From an uncultured Eubacteriales bacterium (GTDB taxonomy: Bacteria; Bacillota; Clostridia; Oscillospirales; Oscillospiraceae), in contig CABVBV010000051.1 in the NCBI GenBank assembly GCA_902496595.1, forward strand, positions 1-13,302: a stretch of 13,302 bases of DNA, read 5' to 3'. The notes under the pieces are model-generated. The model worked only from the letters and a program-made list of their open reading frames with translations. It was not told the origin of the DNA and did no database searches. Below, piece by piece: positions 12,743-13,302 of this stretch. The position numbers and the translations under genes are program-made. Every line of letters starts with the position of its first letter. Positions within the stretch are counted from its first letter, which is position 1.

Positions 12743-12816
12743 GAAGTTCCTTTCTCATATCTTTGACACGAACCGCCCTGTATCGCTATCATACAGGGCG
12801 GTTGTATCGGAACTTC
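12743..12816 (-). promoter_or_regulatory. Structured leader of the vanY-like gene, possible SD-masking helix
   Basis: On the minus strand GAAGTTCC (plus 12816-12809) is complementary to GGAACTTC (plus 12750-12743), whose first GG belongs to the Shine-Dalgarno AAGGA of the carboxypeptidase. Between them lies a perfect 13-bp hairpin (12771-12783 with 12791-12803, 7-nt loop). No T run follows the hairpin on either strand, so it does not look like a plain intrinsic terminator. Translational control is an inference. Confidence 0.4.
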
Positions 12817-12850
12817 ATCAGACTTGTATCATTTTTGCATATTTTTTGTA

Positions 12851-13302
12851 TTATTTTTGCTCATTAACGTAGGTGGAGACGCGGTTTTGGATGAGGGCCG
12901 CAGTGTCTGCCGCACTCTTGTCTCCGTCGAAGAAGGCGGCGCTGTCCTCGGCTATCATGTTCATTATCGTCTCGTCGTAGCTGAAGGAATACTTCACCGA
13001 GGCTATGAGCTCGCGCAGGGCCTGGGCCTCCTCCTCGGTCATGGCGTAGATGTCCACATCGAGGGCGTCCCAGCTCCAGCTGCTCACCGGCTCCTCCACC
13101 TGCTCGCCGGTCTCCGGGTCGGTGGTGTATTGCTTCTCCATGGCGGTTGCCTCGGCGGCGTCATAGGCCGCACGGTTCAGGGGGTAGCCGAAGAAATGGC
13201 TGCTGTCGGTGTCGTAGCTGTCCTCCAAAAGCAGCGTGCGCACGAAAGACCAGGCCGCGTCCACGTCCTTGCAGGTCGAGCTGATGCTCAGGCTGCCGTA
13301 CA
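12851..13302 (-). CDS. Extracellular solute-binding protein (ABC transporter type), C-terminal part
   Basis: The open frame runs off the right edge of the window; its first visible residues are YGSLSISSTCKDVDAAWSFVR, so the GTG at 13264 is internal and the real start lies outside. The text resembles the C-terminal lobe of large clostridial family 1 sugar-binding lipoproteins: the STCKDVDAAWSFVRTLL segment, then FFGYPLNRAAYD (the usual FPxN-type turn), and a final helix FFDGDKSAADTAALIQNRVSTYVNEQ. An exported, membrane-tethered receptor would be expected, but the signal peptide and lipobox are not in view and the ligand is unknown. It is co-directional with the vanY-like gene, 109 nt upstream of it. 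Confidence 0.7.
   Translation of the reverse strand, partial: YGSLSISSTCKDVDAAWSFVRTLLLEDSYDTDSSHFFGYPLNRAAYDAAEATAMEKQYTTDPETGEQVEEPVSSWSWDALDVDIYAMTEEEAQALRELIASVKYSFSYDETIMNMIAEDSAAFFDGDKSAADTAALIQNRVSTYVNEQK

Noticed and set aside
12256..12867. 203-codon plus-strand frame opposite the vanY-like gene
   Set aside because: The minus-strand gene has intact zinc-binding motifs and a signal anchor. The opposite frame is low complexity.

Overview
The window looks like chromosomal core DNA of a fairly GC-rich Clostridia-type Firmicute, perhaps an Oscillospirales-like gut lineage. The placement is inferred from three things. The holB-ricT and rimP-nusA-rnpM-ylxQ-infB-rbfA-nrnA-truB-ribF gene orders are typical of Firmicutes. 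NusA is short and lacks the proteobacterial C-terminal repeats. Several genes start with TTG or GTG behind purine-rich Shine-Dalgarno sites. No mobile element, CRISPR array, tRNA or rRNA was seen.

Layout, left to right. Positions 1-862 (+) carry the 3' part of a phosphate acetyl/butyryl-transferase family gene, closed by a strong hairpin (884-910). A candidate promoter (968-996) then leads into holB (DNA polymerase III delta') and ricT (a YaaT/PSP1 protein with two CGRxxCC motifs and a long basic tail). The 293-nt gap at 3033-3325 holds a terminator for ricT, a possible small-RNA unit, a good promoter (3202-3230), and a short leader with an intrinsic terminator just ahead of rimP.

From 3326 to 10984 (+) lies a tightly packed nine-gene operon. 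Its products mature the 30S subunit (RimP, RbfA), initiate translation (IF2), control elongation and termination of transcription (NusA), bind RNA or RNase P (RnpM/YlxR, YlxQ), modify tRNA (TruB), degrade nano-RNA and pAp (NrnA) and make FMN/FAD (RibF). Junctions are overlaps of 8, 8, 20 and 16 nt or gaps of 2-27 nt, which suggests translational coupling. The leader terminator suggests attenuation, possibly through NusA itself.

The right end (11103-13302) is on the minus strand and convergent with the operon. Read in its own direction it holds the C-terminal end of an ABC-transporter-type solute-binding protein, a membrane-anchored VanY-type D,D-carboxypeptidase preceded by a structured leader, and a protein joining a Rossmann domain to a TylF/MycF-like methyltransferase. 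This arm looks like surface or envelope accessory content.

No wholly new multi-gene system is visible. The best leads are small: a two-hairpin intergenic element present in two copies with apparently compensatory stems (884-953 and 10987-11070), a probable ACG start codon for ylxQ, a leader helix that could mask the vanY ribosome-binding site, and the attenuator-like rimP leader.
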